Positions 1 through 14,700 of a stretch of 64,000 nucleotides of DNA are shown here, in pieces. The translations under genes and the position numbers were made by a program. Each line of letters opens with the position of its first letter. The first letter of the stretch is position 1. The notes below the pieces were generated by a model, which was given only the letters and a program-made list of their open reading frames with translations, was not told the DNA's origin and did not search any database. Origin of the DNA: Eonycteris spelaea (taxonomy: Eukaryota; Chordata; Mammalia; Chiroptera; Pteropodidae); contig PUFA01000014.1 in assembly GCA_003508835.1 (NCBI GenBank), forward strand, positions 3,292,501-3,356,500, written 5' to 3'.

Positions 1-1075
1 CAGGAAGGAAATGACACGTGTAAGAAAAATGGCTCTAATCATTACTCAGACCCTTACAAAGCAAATGGGTCATGGGTGCCATGCCTCCCGAGTGGTTTCT
101 ATGCACTGGGAGCTCAAAACGTACTTGTTGAAAGAGTAACCGATTTAATTTTTAACTAGAATGAATACTGCCAAATTTCTAAGTCTGGAATAAGGTCCTG
201 AAAATGCTTTTTGACATTATGCGGTGGGTCACTTTTCACTGTTGGTCCAACATCGACTGAACTGTAAACATCTTATTAGACGTTAATTATGTTATCAGTA
301 GCAGCAAGATCTGGGAACATATTTCACTGTCTGTCTCCGTGGAATTTCAGTCGGAGCCAAAGCAGAACATCACTTTACCACACTGACTTTCAAACCAGGA
401 GTTATCAGCGCTATTAAAGCTCTTGAGGGTTTGAAAAGCTGAGTTCAAAGTCAAGACTGACAAACTGCTGATGGATTTAACAATTCTTTCAAGTATTCTT
501 TACAATTATAATGAAGGGTTCTTTCCTTAATTTATGAATGGTTTTTAAGGTCTTCATTTTAGTTAGATAATCCTGTTAAAGAACAAATCACACGAGCCAT
601 GTCTAATACCTCCGATTTAGAAGACTATCTTTAAAGATTTAAGTATTTCTGGAGGTGGGGGAGGGAAGGCTCTGACCCTAGGGCCTGATCTGGGTTAGCG
701 AGCCACCGAAAAGCAAAGCAGGGGCACATTTTAACCACTTTCTAGCAGAATTCCATCAGGTGACACCGTTACCACGATGGCACGTCCGGCCTCCGGCAGC
801 TGGAAAGCAGCGCTGTTTGATGAGGGGAGATCCGAACCCCTCCGGTTCGTCCTCCCGGCCGGCTGCCGTGCAATCGGACCTAGTCCCGCGATGTTTTACA
901 GGATGGTCCTATCGATGTTTTGACAAAAAATTTTAGAGGCACAGGCGACCTGACTGACCGACGAGCAAGACCACTCCGCACGTTTTCGCTGCGTCCTGCA
1001 CCCCGAGGGCAGCCAGGACAGCTGTGTTATAAACCCTCTGGCCGCCCCAACCTCAAGCAAAGCCTGCGACAGAAA

Positions 1076-1096
1076 GGTGGGGGGTGGGGGGAGGGG
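1076..1096 (+). other. G-quadruplex motif
   Basis: Runs of six, six and four G separated by single T and A, preceded by GG. This meets the usual G4 pattern on the plus strand, the template strand for NOL10. Confidence 0.6.
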
Positions 1097-1300
1097 CTTT
1101 CCCCACAACTTCATAATCATAACGGCCTTTTAAAAAGGCTCCTGAACTCTGATACTATGCTGCACAAAGCATCAAATTACATTTTGGTTTCAGTGTCCTA
1201 CCCTCTGTGACATTAAATGTGATGGTAAGGACTCACAGGCGTAAAACACAGAAGGAGTGCCTGCTTCTGCAGCCGGCATCGGCGCCACATCCTCCCCGCT

Positions 1301-1352
1301 GAAGCTTCAGGGCACGTCGACCCAGAGAAGCTTCAGGGCACGTCGACCCAGA
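1301..1352. repeat. Exact 26-bp direct tandem repeat (2 copies)
   Basis: The unit starts gaagcttcagggcacgtcga and ends cccaga. Copies at 1301-1326 and 1327-1352 are identical and adjacent. Each contains AAGCTT within the palindrome GAAGCTTC, plus GTCGAC. Identity suggests a recent duplication. Confidence 0.95.
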
Positions 1353-2614
1353 GATCCTCCCATTTATTCAGCTTGTAAAATGACAGCATGGGGCTGAAGC
1401 GGCCTCCCTTGTCACCCCCAGGCTGCGCTACCATGAAAATCAGTGAGAGTCCTCTGGGAAAGGCCGCATTGCAGGAAGCACATTGTAAGCACTTCAAGAT
1501 TCACAAAACGAAAGGGGAAACATAAAAGTCACATATTTACTCAAGGAGGGATTCTGGAAATTCAGATTTCAATAATATATTACAAGAACATAATATGCCA
1601 GGATGAGAGGATGCAGAAAGGATGAGGGAGCAGAGCACAGCAGAGGGAGCAGTGCGTGTGAAGCCATTTAGAAATCACAGTGCTGAGACTGCCCCTCTCT
1701 GGTCCTATCCCCGCAGGGTACAGAATTAAGCAAGCTCAGACCCAGTGATGCGGAGGGTCACCCGCAATGACGCCAGGGAGCGAGCGGAACAGAAGCAAAC
1801 AGATGAAGAGCTCACTTGTCTGGGGCTCACGCTCCCCCAAGGGAGAGAAGAGAACCGGGCGGCACCCCCGGGGGTTGGCACTCCACGGAGTCAGGAGTCA
1901 GCGAGACCTACCGCCCGCGGCCTAGTGAATACGCGAATCCAAGCAGACGAGAACACAGACGTGCAAAGAACTTCCTCGAGGACTCTCACACCGCTGGGAA
2001 ATGGCAAAGTCCCTCGTCCTGAGAGTTATCAGTCGAATGAAGTGCTAACCTCCATTTACTTCATGACTGATCATTAGTAAGGGCAGGCAGGCAGCAAGCG
2101 TGCACACGTAAGTGTGCACACTCCCAACTGTGCCAAGTCTATATCAAAATCGGAATTATAAATAAACCTACTTAGTACAAAAAACCCAAACCACCTAAGT
2201 ATCTAAAGGAGTGATTCTAACACACCCATAAACTAGGGTGTGCAGCTCTCAAAAATATTACAAAGACTTTTTAGTAAAATGGGAAGCCACTGATGTTATT
2301 TTATAGAACCAGGATAAATATTTTATGTATACAATAGTATCTTGCTATTAGAAGTTATAATTTTAAGAGAAATAAGGAAAAAGAAAGTCACAAAAAGATT
2401 AATGATGCCTTTCTCTGGGTAGATTATGCAGGTGACTCTCTTACATTCTTTCCTATTACAAGCTTCCCATATAGAGCATATACTATCTTATATGCAGGGA
2501 TAAAAAACTAATTGTATTTTTAATGTAAAAATAAAAAATAAAAACACTTTAAATTACTATCAAGAAAATGTAGGAACAATTTATCAATATTTTCTCTACA
2601 TTATAAAATCTTAC

Positions 2615-2704
2615 CTTAACTTTCTTTTTCCATGTTGATTTTTGTTTCTCCTCCTCCTCCTCAATTAATTTAAGTGCCAGCTCCTTATTAACTTTCGGCA
2701 ATTT
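2615..2704 (-). CDS. NOL10: NOL10 exon 17 (residues 445-474)
   Basis: 90 nt encoding [14 protein letters not shown], a run of five Glu, then [15 protein letters not shown] acceptor, GTAAGA donor, phase 0. It is the last NOL10 exon found; the following S-L-P-N-I-L block is not between 1 and 2614. The Glu run is encoded by five identical GAG codons. Confidence 0.96.
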
Positions 2705-5700
2705 CTAGTAAAGAAAAAAAAAAGGCTGTAAAAACACCTACACTTTAGCTTTCGAGGTTACAGCAGAAAGCCGGGAAAAAAGTACTCCACAGCCCAGGCT
2801 CCCTTGCCAATGTTCACACGTTCGCCTCTAAAGACTCAACGAAGCGCCTGGAAAAAGGGAAAGCCAGGCACGGGGCTGGTACGCGTACGTGCGTTCAAGC
2901 AGCGTCCAGTCGGAAACGACTATCACTGGCGGCTGACCTGACTCAGGAGGGGTCACTATGGTCAGGAGGGCAGGACAGAGCGGCGGGACGCCGTTTCCCC
3001 GCCTGCTCGTTGTTGGTCAGCACCACACGCCAACTCTTCTCTGCCCTGGCAGCAACAGGTGGTTCTGGAGGGGGGCGGGGTCCTGGTTTGCTCCCAGAGC
3101 TGCGCTGGTCACCCCTGGACGCCGGCAGCGGCGGCAGCCCCTGCCAAACGCCCGCGGCCCAGCCCTGGAGAGTCAGCTCCACGCACACACCGCCCTGCGG
3201 CCGCCGCTGCCCACCTCAGCGCCCCAGTGCTTGTGCCCGTTCAGAGCTCTGACGCCTGGTCAACAGGTGTTTGCACGAAATTCTCTGCTGATGTAACGAG
3301 AATGGGCCGATTGCTGTCTGGACCCTGACGGAGTCTAATGCCTACTTCCCATGCTCCGAGCAGCTGGCCTAAGACACAGCCAAAGGTCAGCAAGAATGGG
3401 GACTAGCAAAGCCCAGCACCCAAATCTGAATGCCATTTAAAAACACACTGGATGTCCTTAGGAGGGCTGACAGTGTCAGCCCATCTGACATTCCCCATAA
3501 TACTGTTCCCATAGAGTCCGTGATGATAAGACTGTAGACCACTCACTCTCTTGACAAATAAAATGTACCAAAAATATTAGTAAAAATGTAAACTAAGGAT
3601 GGAAAGACTCAGAGATGGATGGCAAGTTCCTTTGGAATACTACACAAAATGAAAATTAAGTGCTCTTCGCTAGCAAATCCAACAGTGAGTATAATACCTA
3701 CCTTTAATTGGACTCTTTGAGCACGTGTTTCTTCTATTTTCTGCCGGATCCTATCTTTCCTATATTCTTCATAAGCAAATGGGTTTACCATCAATTTCAC
3801 CTTTTCAAAGTGGAAAAAAAAAATCATATTTAGCAGCACATTTCATATACACCATGACTACTACTATGTCAAATAGACGGATCTCTTACAAATCATGAGT
3901 ATGTTCCAGGAAAACACACGTAAGCAGAGAATGGATGGCCACAGATCGCTCTTCAGTCACCTAAATCGACTGCACTGTGGCACTTACCCTGTGGTACAGT
4001 CTGATGTCCATGAAAAACCCATGCATGTATGCCCGGAGGAAAGGTGACCCGATAAGATGTGTGAGGCCTGGGGAGAGACCAGAAGAGGGTGAGTCTTTAT
4101 GAAATCCTGATTACAATTCAAGTTTTTCTTGGACAATTTGATTAGAATAAAATCTTACTTTTGAATAAAAATTTAAGGATTACAATGATTAATCTTTAAA
4201 AACTATGGAGAAAATTTTAATCCACTTCAGCAATATCATCCTTACTTATTTTTAATGTGACACTAAGCATAAAAATTGATGAAAAAATCTTTATGAAGCA
4301 TGACAGACTGATAAAAAACGGTTCCTTATACTGGTGGTTCTTCAGATTTTTGGATTCTGCGAAACATGTAATTTTTAAAATACCATTCGGACCAATGCTA
4401 AGTTGCCATCGTTTACACTGCCCTGTAGGAACAGTGGCGGTGGTAAGATCATTGTCCTCTCCCATAACTTCCAAAAACAAAGGACATGTCACAACAGGAA
4501 TGCAGAGGCATGTTTTTCCCCACAAAAGAGGAGCTGATCAAATTTATGCCAACATACATAACCATACATGTGAACATTAACATATATGTAAACACACTTC
4601 AGTATGGTTGGACAAAAAGTTCACTACCAATCAGCATCTGGTTTAAATACTGTTTTTAAATGTCTTTCAGAGGGTTTCCCAGTTTTAGATTACATTTACA
4701 AGGAGTGGTGCAGGCAGGCAAAGAAGGATGCTCTGCTATGTCACAGAGATTATTTATTTACTGCAAATATCTGCACAGAGAAAGGTCAGGAGAGTATCTT
4801 CAAAATAAGACGTGATACACCCACATGAACAGCAGCTTAGCTGGTATGATACTAAGTGATTATGTTTCCAAGGAAAACATTGCCTGGAGTTTCATTTATA
4901 GAAATTTTAGAAATGAACATCTGTCTAGACCTGAAAACCAGGTTACTAGAAAAAAATCACACAGATGTGCAAAATAGTACATGTTATAGAACAACGTCAA
5001 AAGGCAAAATTAAATTTAGGATATTCTCATTAAGCAATTATAAGACTTAGACAAATACTTCTTAGAATTCACTAGGTTAGCAAAACTACATGTGTTGTAG
5101 TAATTTCTGTTTCCTCTATTAAGCGTATAAAACATTTATGTCATTGCATTATCCTCATTCCATGTTAGGTGGAATAAAAATAAAAACCGGCACAGAGATT
5201 TCCTACTGAGACAATTCTAGACAGAGAACCCGACGGCAGCCGCCGCCCCACAGGCAGCTCTGCAGAGCATGGGCCCCAGAGATCTTCTGAGGAAGAAAAG
5301 TTTCTGTGATCAGTAAGTTTGGGAAATGTTGCATACTTTCCTCCCTTCCTGGAGATGTAGTATGTGATGACATTAAGGCTCAAAGAAGCTCACGGGTAAA
5401 AAAACTGATTTAACTTTGCTCAACCTAGCTTTTCTCAAACTCGTTTGCCACAAATCTTTTAAAATAATGGTTAACATTTGCAGAACCACATTTAGATAGA
5501 CACTGTGCTGAGTCCAGTTCAGACATTATTTGATTCATTCTTCAAGCAACCCTGTGAGTAGGTATCATTATTATTCTGCCATTTACAGATGGGGAAACCA
5601 CGGCATAATGAGGGTAAACAAGTAAGCTGGCCATGTCCTGCAGACAGTCGGTGGCAGAGGTGGATGGGAACCCGCAGCAGTCTGCTCCAGCGCCTGTGAC

Positions 5701-8700
5701 GTCAGCCACTGTGCGAGCCACCAGCACTTCTGGCGGGAGCAGCGTTCCAGGAAACACAGTTTGAGAAATGCCACGTTATATGATCTACTGAAGGCTACAG
5801 CTGGGGAAAGTTAGAGTGTGCAAGTACGTACTGTTAATAACACTCAGAAATGAAGGAAGTTAGTTACAAAGCCTTGCTTCTACTTTTAACATCAATTATT
5901 TAAAAGGTTTTATTTATGATGATAAAATCTGTGAAAAATGATAACCAATGGCTCATTTAATATTAAAAGATATTAATAGTGTACATGGAAATGATTTCTA
6001 GTATAACTTTTGTTGATTATACTTATTTTCATAGCTTTAAAAATGAACGGTATGGTTATATTTTAACAAAATGCATTTTATTCTCCAATATAAAAATGCA
6101 GGTGAGTGTGACACAAGCCTACCGTAAAAACCGTGCTGGAGATATTTAAGAAGGCGCTTCAGTAGAAAGACCTTATTTCATTCATAAGCCATTTTTTAAA
6201 AAAAGGCTGAACACCAACTTTCATTTTAAACACATTAAAATTAAAAGTATTTTGATAGAAATGAGAAAATAATTCTGCCTGGATTAATAGTGCTATGAGT
6301 TATTGGTTAAAAATCAAGTTTAAGAACCTTCTATAAAGCTATTTATTACATGATTCTATTGTCTTTTAACGATCAGCTGCTGCTGTACATGTTTGTTCTG
6401 AAGACAGCTAAGCTGCCTAGACTTGTGGAGAACGGGCCCTCGGAGTCTTTTCACTCTCAATCATTTGCCATGTAGCCTTTTCCCAATAACAGAACAAGAT
6501 TAGTGAAATCTACTCTCTTCATTCTACAAACCAGTGCAAAGCAGCTGGGTAAACATGTTCCTCCCAGGGGCCTGTACGCTTGAGTTAGAGCACAGACTTT
6601 GCTTTAAATTCCAACCTTTACACGTAGGTCCACTGAAGGCTTTGGCAAGTTACTTTAATCTTTTGGTGCCTCAGTTTCCTTATCTATAACATGGAATCAT
6701 AATAGTATCCACTCCACAGAGCTGTGAGGACTAAATGTGCTGTACGTCAGACATTCGGAATACTGCCGGGCATGGGTAAGCCCTATTCAGGTGCTGAGTA
6801 TTGTTAAGAGGCATTTCTGGGTTTGTATTCTTTAAACCTCAAGTAACTATGAAAGTTCTATGTATCTGAGGAGTCACTCTGTGGGTTCAAAGTGTTGTAG
6901 GCGCACATAAAAGTGAGCCAGAAATCGTTTACTTGGAGTCCTTGAGATTTTTCAAGATCAAATCGTGTTCAAATAGTACTTGAAAAAGCAAATTCCTTCT
7001 TTCTTGGCATATTTTTTCCATACATAGACAGTATGCTAAAAAAATTATTCCCAATTTAAAACACACAAAAGCTTCTGTAAGTTCAATTTATCTGAACCTT
7101 TCTCTAAGCAGAGATGATTACAAACGACAATACATGCTATGTGTAATATCTGATGTGGCAGAAAGAGATTTGGAAAATCAGATAAACGTGACCCCACCAC
7201 TTCTAAAATGTTCGAAACTCTAGAACAAAACAAAAAAAGTAGAAATTAAATAATTTTATGATCATTTTATCTTTTTTTTTTTTTTACCTAAATTTTCCAG
7301 GTCTTTCTTGGTGACGAATTTGTAATCGTCATACACCGTGCTGTCTGGATTCTCTTCCAATTCTTCTGTCAAGTTGTCTAAGAAGGAACACCACCTGGGA
7401 GCAGGACCCAAGACCTGCCGGCAATGAAAAGGTTAGTGCAGGGACATTCTCACCAGGTCACCGTGGTTAGCTACTGTGGACCAGACCTCCTCAGGTGTAA
7501 TTTTTAAGTCCTTGATTCTATCAGAAGCATTGAAAATAACTGCAATATGCATAATCAACAAGCATATAACGGAAGAGAATAAATGGTGGGAAAAATCTGG
7601 GCTCATAAGGGAAAATCTCACTTCGGCTGGGATACAAAGATATTAATAAATAGTCTTACACTAGAACTGTGAAAATACAAATAATTCAGGTACTTACAAT
7701 AACACATCCATTTATCATCTCATTCATTCAAAGCAATACTAGAATCTACAAAGACATATTCGGTATACTAGTTTTTAAGCTTGCCGTTCATGACTAAAGT
7801 CTAAAAGGAGAATAACCTTTTTCAAGGGTTTTCGACTAATCACCTGATAATTACATTTGCTTTTATATGGTCTACTTCATTTACTTCATTGAAGATTAAA
7901 ATTCTATATAAAAATTCTTCAGACTTGTTCTAAAACGGGTCCCCAGGATCCACGAGTGAGTCCCAATGAAAGGCTGAGGAACAAAGGACTGAACAGAATT
8001 TATAACCAACATTATATGAATGCTTTGGTTTGTAATCCAATGACTTCCACGAAATACTGATTGCTTTTGACTCTTCTGCTCTTGATGTGACTCTTCCCCT
8101 GTGGACAGACGCCTCTCCCTCTGGGGCAGGGAAGGCAGTGCTGCAGGGCTTCCCCTGACGACCTGCCTGCGAATTCTAATAGGAACTGATTTTAGAGGGA
8201 CACATGAATCATAATGGAAATTATTAAATTCAGCGTAAGCCTTCTGGAGAAGGGAAGGTGGGAAGAAGAGCATCACAACAAAGAGAAACAGCCTCCAATG
8301 CCCTCTTCAATCAACCAATCCAAAAAAAAAAAAGATGTTAGATACAGCCACGCTAACTTATAGTCTTCTGCTCGATTAGAAAGGCGAACCTCGCCTTCAC
8401 CGCCAAAGGCTACAGGGCTCAGGATGACGAACTACAACAACTAATGAACACAGAAGGAGTCCTATCAAAAAGTTCCATATTAGCATAATCTATAATTTTT
8501 GAAAACAGATGTAAAGGTTTTATATGTTATGTGGTTTGACTCTAACAATACAGGACAAACTTTTAGATGTGCAAGGCATTTCTTAAAATTCAATGCTGAA
8601 CACTTTTTAAAGAGACTGCTAAGATTCTAAGCAATTTCAGGACAATAGCTGAAGTAAACAGATATCGGTAGCACTACTACACACAAGGCTGTGCGCGCTA

Positions 8701-11700
8701 AACCAGTCACGGACCGTGATCTCCCTGGAGTTTAAAATCCAGCTGGAGCAGAAAGACCTGTGCACACGCACACCCACTTGCACACGAGTGCACACACTCA
8801 GCTGTTTAAAGCAATGCACTGAGTCCACGAGGAAGACCAGTGAGGGCTGGAGAAAACACGGCCGGCTGGGGCCCTGAGGAAGTACCTGTGGCAGAACTTT
8901 AGGTTGGAACGAACACGTGAGCAACCTGGGAAAAGCACGGGGCGCCTTCTGAGAGTGACGGTGTAGCACCTGCAACTACAGGGCGCCCGCTTCCCGCCAG
9001 TCTTAAATCTCCAAAGCTCCGCCACATGCTGGTGCATGACTTAAGACAGCCATCTTCTCTTCTTTTAGACAGGAAGAGAGTACAGTAACTGCCGTCGCTT
9101 TTCGAGAATGTAAGAGCCAAGATGCTGTCCTCTTGGGAGGGCAGGAACTTCATCTGTTTTAAATGTCAAATTTCCAGTATCTAGAACATTGCCTGCCAAG
9201 CAGTACGTACTTAATAAATATTTCATAAGTAAATCTGTTCATTCATAAAACATGCATGCATTCATGAATTTCATGTACATAGGGTATTAAGACTTAAAAG
9301 GCCCTGTATGGCAAAAGTATTTTTAAACTTGTCTAACTGTGCTTATTCAGATAAAAATACCCAAATACCTTCCTATAAAAATACTGGATATAAGAACACT
9401 TTTTGGAAAAGCCACACCTATTTTGCCTACACAAAGGGGCACTGGCTACCAGAGGACCTCATAATAAAGCAGTTTCCTTTTAAACCTTAAATCAGTCATA
9501 AACACGGGCATCATGTGTTCACTGACTTTTCTGGGGGAAGGGTGAGAGAGAAAAATATCAAAATATCAGACTAGATCTCAACTTACTTTCACACAGTCCT
9601 TTTTTGATAATGTTCCACAACATTCTTTTTTGATTAGTTATCTGGATTTTAGTGGAATTGTTTTAAATTGCCTCTCAGGGACAGATCTGGTTATGGTGAA
9701 TAATCTCTGCAGTCAAATTCATGGCCATTAAATTTTACAGGAGGAAATATTTCCATCAAAAACAAAATGAAACCTAATGGGTTGATTTTATGTTTCCCTA
9801 GTTCCTTTTCAGAGAAAAACATCAGAACAACCATAACAAAGTTGGACTCCTGATTTCACTGGTATTAATCTCAGGTTTTATCTGCAGTAGCGCTTTCATC
9901 AAACATCCAGCATTAGTTGTAAAAACATGGCCAGCTCACCCAGTGAGAGGGTTGACCATGTGCAACAACATCCTCTGATGAACCTCAAATGACCACAAAA
10001 TTAATTAGTTAACGTGAATAATTCCTTGCTGTCTTCATAAACATGTTACTCTTTCAAAATATGTTAATTTACTTCCTAGATTTCAAGCGTTACAACTTGA
10101 CGGAAACATCCCTTTTTTAATCACTGGTAATACTATTACTACTACATCAAAAGTTTTTAGGTTTTCTATCATTACATTGCTATATAATATACTTCAGTCA
10201 AAACTGTTGATTGTTTATCTACATTTTATGTACCTTAAGAGTTCTGTTTGTTACAGAAAATTGGTGAAGGCTAATCTATTTTAAACTTCTATTATCTGTT
10301 AATGACCTTCCACTTTTTATTTATAAAAATTTCCTAGTCACACGTCAGTAAAAGTAAGGAACTGGAAACTGATTCATCAAACTGCTATAAAGGGACACTG
10401 TGGGTCCCTCAGCAACTTTAATGCCCATCTCGTCAAGCAATCTAAACGGAAATACTTGGTCCTCCAAAATAGGAAAGAATCTTTTATCAACATGCTATGC
10501 GGAAGCCCTTGACACAAATGCAGCCAAGTCTCTGCTTGCTTTAATCCATTAGACAAAGAACCAGTTTTAAAATACATGAAATACATGCCACGTGCCCAAG
10601 ACCATCTGCCTCTATGATTGCAATCTGCCTTTAAAATGTTAATTCTGTGTGCTTAATTTTAAAACTCAAAAATTTCATATATTCTGGCAATGGACAAAAA
10701 TGACTAAAGTGTGGGAGGAAAGAGGATAAATACTAAAATTCTCAGGGAGCGGACAGAGAAGGTGCCCCTTCTCTTACTCTGCTGTTGAAAACTATTACGC
10801 CACCCCCGCAGCTGTGTGGAGGGGGAAATCAAGATGGAGGCCACTAGGCGGGTGGTTTTAACAGCTCGAGGGTGAGGGTGGCTAAAACACCAGAGGATTA
10901 ACGTTGTTCCTGGAGACAGCGGCCTGGCTGCTCTCATTCGGGAGAAACGCCATCGTTTTTCCATTCACTTATCATGCTACTGAGTATGTCAAATTTTTAT
11001 GGTTTTCCTACTATTAATATTAAAGTAATAATTGAGAACACAGAACAGGAATTAAATTTGAAATTATCGTGAGTTTTTAATAATTCAAAAAACAACATAA
11101 ATACTTTAGCAACTAAGAAACTTCTTCTTTTTTTAAAGAAAATTCTTAATCACTTCACTGTATCAAAAGGCAAAATATAACTTTGAACCAAAACGAGCTT
11201 ATGCATGGGAAACTTGAACTGATATATAATTACATTAGAACACACAGGAGTACATAGTATATCCAAGAACATGCAGTTGATTTAAAAATATTCCTAAAAT
11301 TTTTTTCAAAACGTATTTCAGTACACAGTGGAAAGCGAATCGTTTTTGAATGATAATTGGAAAGAGAATGATGATAGAACAGGAGAACATAACATCACAT
11401 GGAAGGACTTAAATATATACTTTTAAGTTCAGACAATAAAACTAGACCCATTAAATATAAGGTGGTAGATCGTCATGCAGTTTTCATTTGATACCCATTT
11501 ACTGAGTTCCATATTTAATGTGTTCAAGCAGTATACTCTATAATGTTAGGTAATAGGATGAAATCCCACAGGAAAATTGTTTTACATACAGCAAACTTGT
11601 GTGGAAGGATTAGATGATTTCCTCACCTAATCTCCTCAACTTCATTCATTCATTCACTCAAAAGGTTAATTGGACATTTATTGAAAGCTAAAATCTAACT

Positions 11701-14700
11701 GTCAAAGAAAAGTAAAACAAAGTTTGGAAAACAATCAAGTAAAATATATTGTGAGTAGTACCACTGAAGAAAAATCTAAGTGGTTCTGGGAGCCTTTATC
11801 TGCTGAGGCAGGAGGTCAAGACAGCGTCGAAGGAGACAACGCTATCTTGAAAAACTCTGAAGAGGCTTTATGATTTTCTACTCAGTGAAACATAATTGCC
11901 ATACTAAATTAATAATTTAATGCTACATAAAATTAATATACGTATTTTACCTATTAATTATATAAGATCCCTGGTTAGAAAAATTGTCAACTTTACCTTT
12001 AGTGACTTTATACTGCTGTAATCCTGAAGCTCAGTTTAAACTCATAATGATGCCACTGAACAGATAAGAACAACACTTACTGACAAGTAACAAGGAAGAG
12101 TTTGAATATAAATAATTTTGCGACCACGTAAATCATTTAATTATTTTGTTATAGAATTGTTTTTGGGACATTCTAAAAGCAGATATAAATATCAGTTCCA
12201 AAACTAAAGCAATAACAAAAACAATAATAGCATTCTAAAATGCATTAGCTTAGCATTTAACCTGCATCCAACCAGAAATCTGTCACCCTTACTACAAGGC
12301 CATAACTTCAAAACTATTGAGGCCAAAAGGGTTTGAAACTCAGAATTTTTTGCATTTTAAAAGGGAATACAGTACGTATACCACATATTACATAAACTCT
12401 TCAGTGGGGTCTGGGTCAGTGGTCCATAATCAAACACATTAATATCTCTGCAGCAAAGTGCATACATATTCGCACTGGTGATTTGGGATGAATACGAGAA
12501 AAAGCCTCATCATCCATCACCTGTCAGGTTTGGGCTCTAATGAAACAGGTCAGATAAGGTTTTGCAATCAGTGTATTATAAAACATTTTCAGGGCTTTTT
12601 AGATTTCAGAATTGCAGATCAGAGATGATGGAGGTACGCTACACTGTAAATATCATTAACCACTATGATGATTAATGATAATTTTTCTAATTGCTTAGCC
12701 TGCAATCTCCAGTAGGATTTTGCCAACTAAGAAGACCAACTCTGCAGTACATCAACTGAAAGGAAAATTTCCTTTTCGAACTTCCTTCCATTATTGGTTG
12801 AAAGACACCACTCGCACCAGCATGCATTTTCAAATTCTGACAGCTGTGGCTTAATAATAACTGATCATAGCGTAAGACAAGAAAGACAGCTGGGTGGGCC
12901 GAGGGAGTGGCCACGCATTTAAGCATGTAATTGCATTTGCAACATAACTAGCTGCCTAATTGCATACCCAGGTTTATACGCATTTGCGTAATTATGAGTC
13001 ATTTAAAGGTACTCTACCTGTAGTGCTTTGTTCTCTCATTCCTAAAAATCAGATTAGAAAAGCAATTTAATGTCAACATTTTTAAAGATTTCTTTTAAAA
13101 AGGAGAAAAATTATCATCAGCTATGATTTCAATTTTTTTAGTTTTGAAAAGTAGTTTAGGCACTGCAATAAAATAAGGAAATAAGGGCAAGTTAAAAAAA
13201 AAGAAGTAAGATTGCTGAGGCCACTGTCTCACCACCAGCCGACCAGACCAGCAGTCAATCTGCGTGGGGCTCTGTGAATGCGAACACACAGGGGAGGAGC
13301 ATCCGCGCTCCCGCGTCGGGGGTCAGAGGACCCCCCACCCCGCCAACATTCAAACACAAAATGAAACCCACAGTAAGACGCCGAACTTCCAGTTAATGAC
13401 GCTCTCTAACTACATATTCTCGCCTCCTCTCTGTCCCAAGCCTCATTAAAATGACAGTAAATCTACATAAAAAAAGTATCGACCTTCAAGGACAACTAGG
13501 ACAAAAGGAGGAAACACAGTAGCTGAAGGGATTTGACATGGCCAGCGCTGGGCGCTTAGAGGCAAGTAGCAGAGAGAAAGGAGAGGAGCTGCTCCCCCTA
13601 GGGAGGCCCAGGGCGTCGGACTCCGGGTGTCTGGGGACAGAGCTGAGGAATCCCTCCGTTCCCACCACCCTTCCCAGGCCAGAGGAGAACTGTGCGGAGG
13701 AAGGGACGGGAGCTGCTCCACGCCACCGCGTACCAGGCACAGGGGACTTGCGCTGTGGGGCTGGAACGAGTGGAATTAAACGGCAGTTTACAGATCAAAC
13801 GTGTGGCCCTCAGCTCCTTCCCTCAGCTCCCAGATGGCGGAAGCCCAGCAGGTGCTGCTGCGCTTCCCCTCCGACGCCTAAAGGCCCAGTGTTCCCAGGA
13901 AGAAACTGGAGGACTCGTCTCCATACAGAAGGAAAGATCCTCGAGGATGCACTTCCAGATGCTGACATCTCAGAACCCTCCAGCAGTCACTAGGTAAGAG
14001 TCAGCATGAAACACCAGCAGACGAGACCATCACGTACAAAGAGCTTCCAATCGGCCTTTTAGCGTCTCATTCTTAAATAAGAACAGACTGCCGAAGACCA
14101 CCATTCGTTCAGTCAACAAACAGTTATTGTCCAGCGGTTTCCCTTCACTGTACATGCAACAGGGAACAAAACAAACAAGAATCTACCTTTAAGAGGTTAC
14201 ATTCCAGAAAGCGAACAATAAACAAAGGAAAGACAGTACAGAGTATGACAGATAGAGCTGATTTTTGATTTATGGGGAAAAGAAAGCAGTGAAGGGTGAT
14301 GGAGAATCCGGGGCGGGGCGGGGAGGAGGGGTGGAGAGGGAAGTCCTGCTGAGGTGACAACTGAACGCTGACCTGGAGGAGAGGCATCATGAAAATATCT
14401 GGCAACTGCAAAGGCCCTGAGGTCGGAATTGCTTGGCATGTTTGGGGATCAGCAAAAAAAAACCCACTGGCGGCCTCATGGGGAGTGTGCGTGGTGGGGG
14501 AGGGGGCTAGATTGCGTGGACCCTGTAGGCCGCTGTGGTACTTCACTTTTCTGCTGAGTGAGAATGGAAGCCATTGGGAGGTTCTGAGAAGGAGCAGCAT
14601 GATCTGACTCGCACTGACAAGGATTTCTTCACAAAGGCTGGGAGCCTCATTGGTTCCAGGCATTTTAGGCAATTTTTGTTCAATCATTAACTGACAATTA

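Larger units (their letters stand above)
1..2614. other. NOL10 intron 17 (partial)
   Basis: No exon of NOL10 and no other gene seen. It holds a CpG-rich patch (about 770-1020), a G-quadruplex motif (1076-1096), an exact 26-bp tandem duplication (1301-1352) and a moderately GC-rich stretch near 1745-2020 with no recognisable protein. The rest is AT-rich sequence I do not recognise. Confidence 0.7.
4068..7287. other. NOL10 intron 14
   Basis: AT-rich. Contains two MIR elements, listed separately. Nothing else recognised. Confidence 0.65.

Noticed and set aside
13538..13993. Plus-strand ORF of 151 codons
   Set aside because: GC-rich intronic DNA with competing ORFs on both strands; no recognisable motif and no splice or promoter context.
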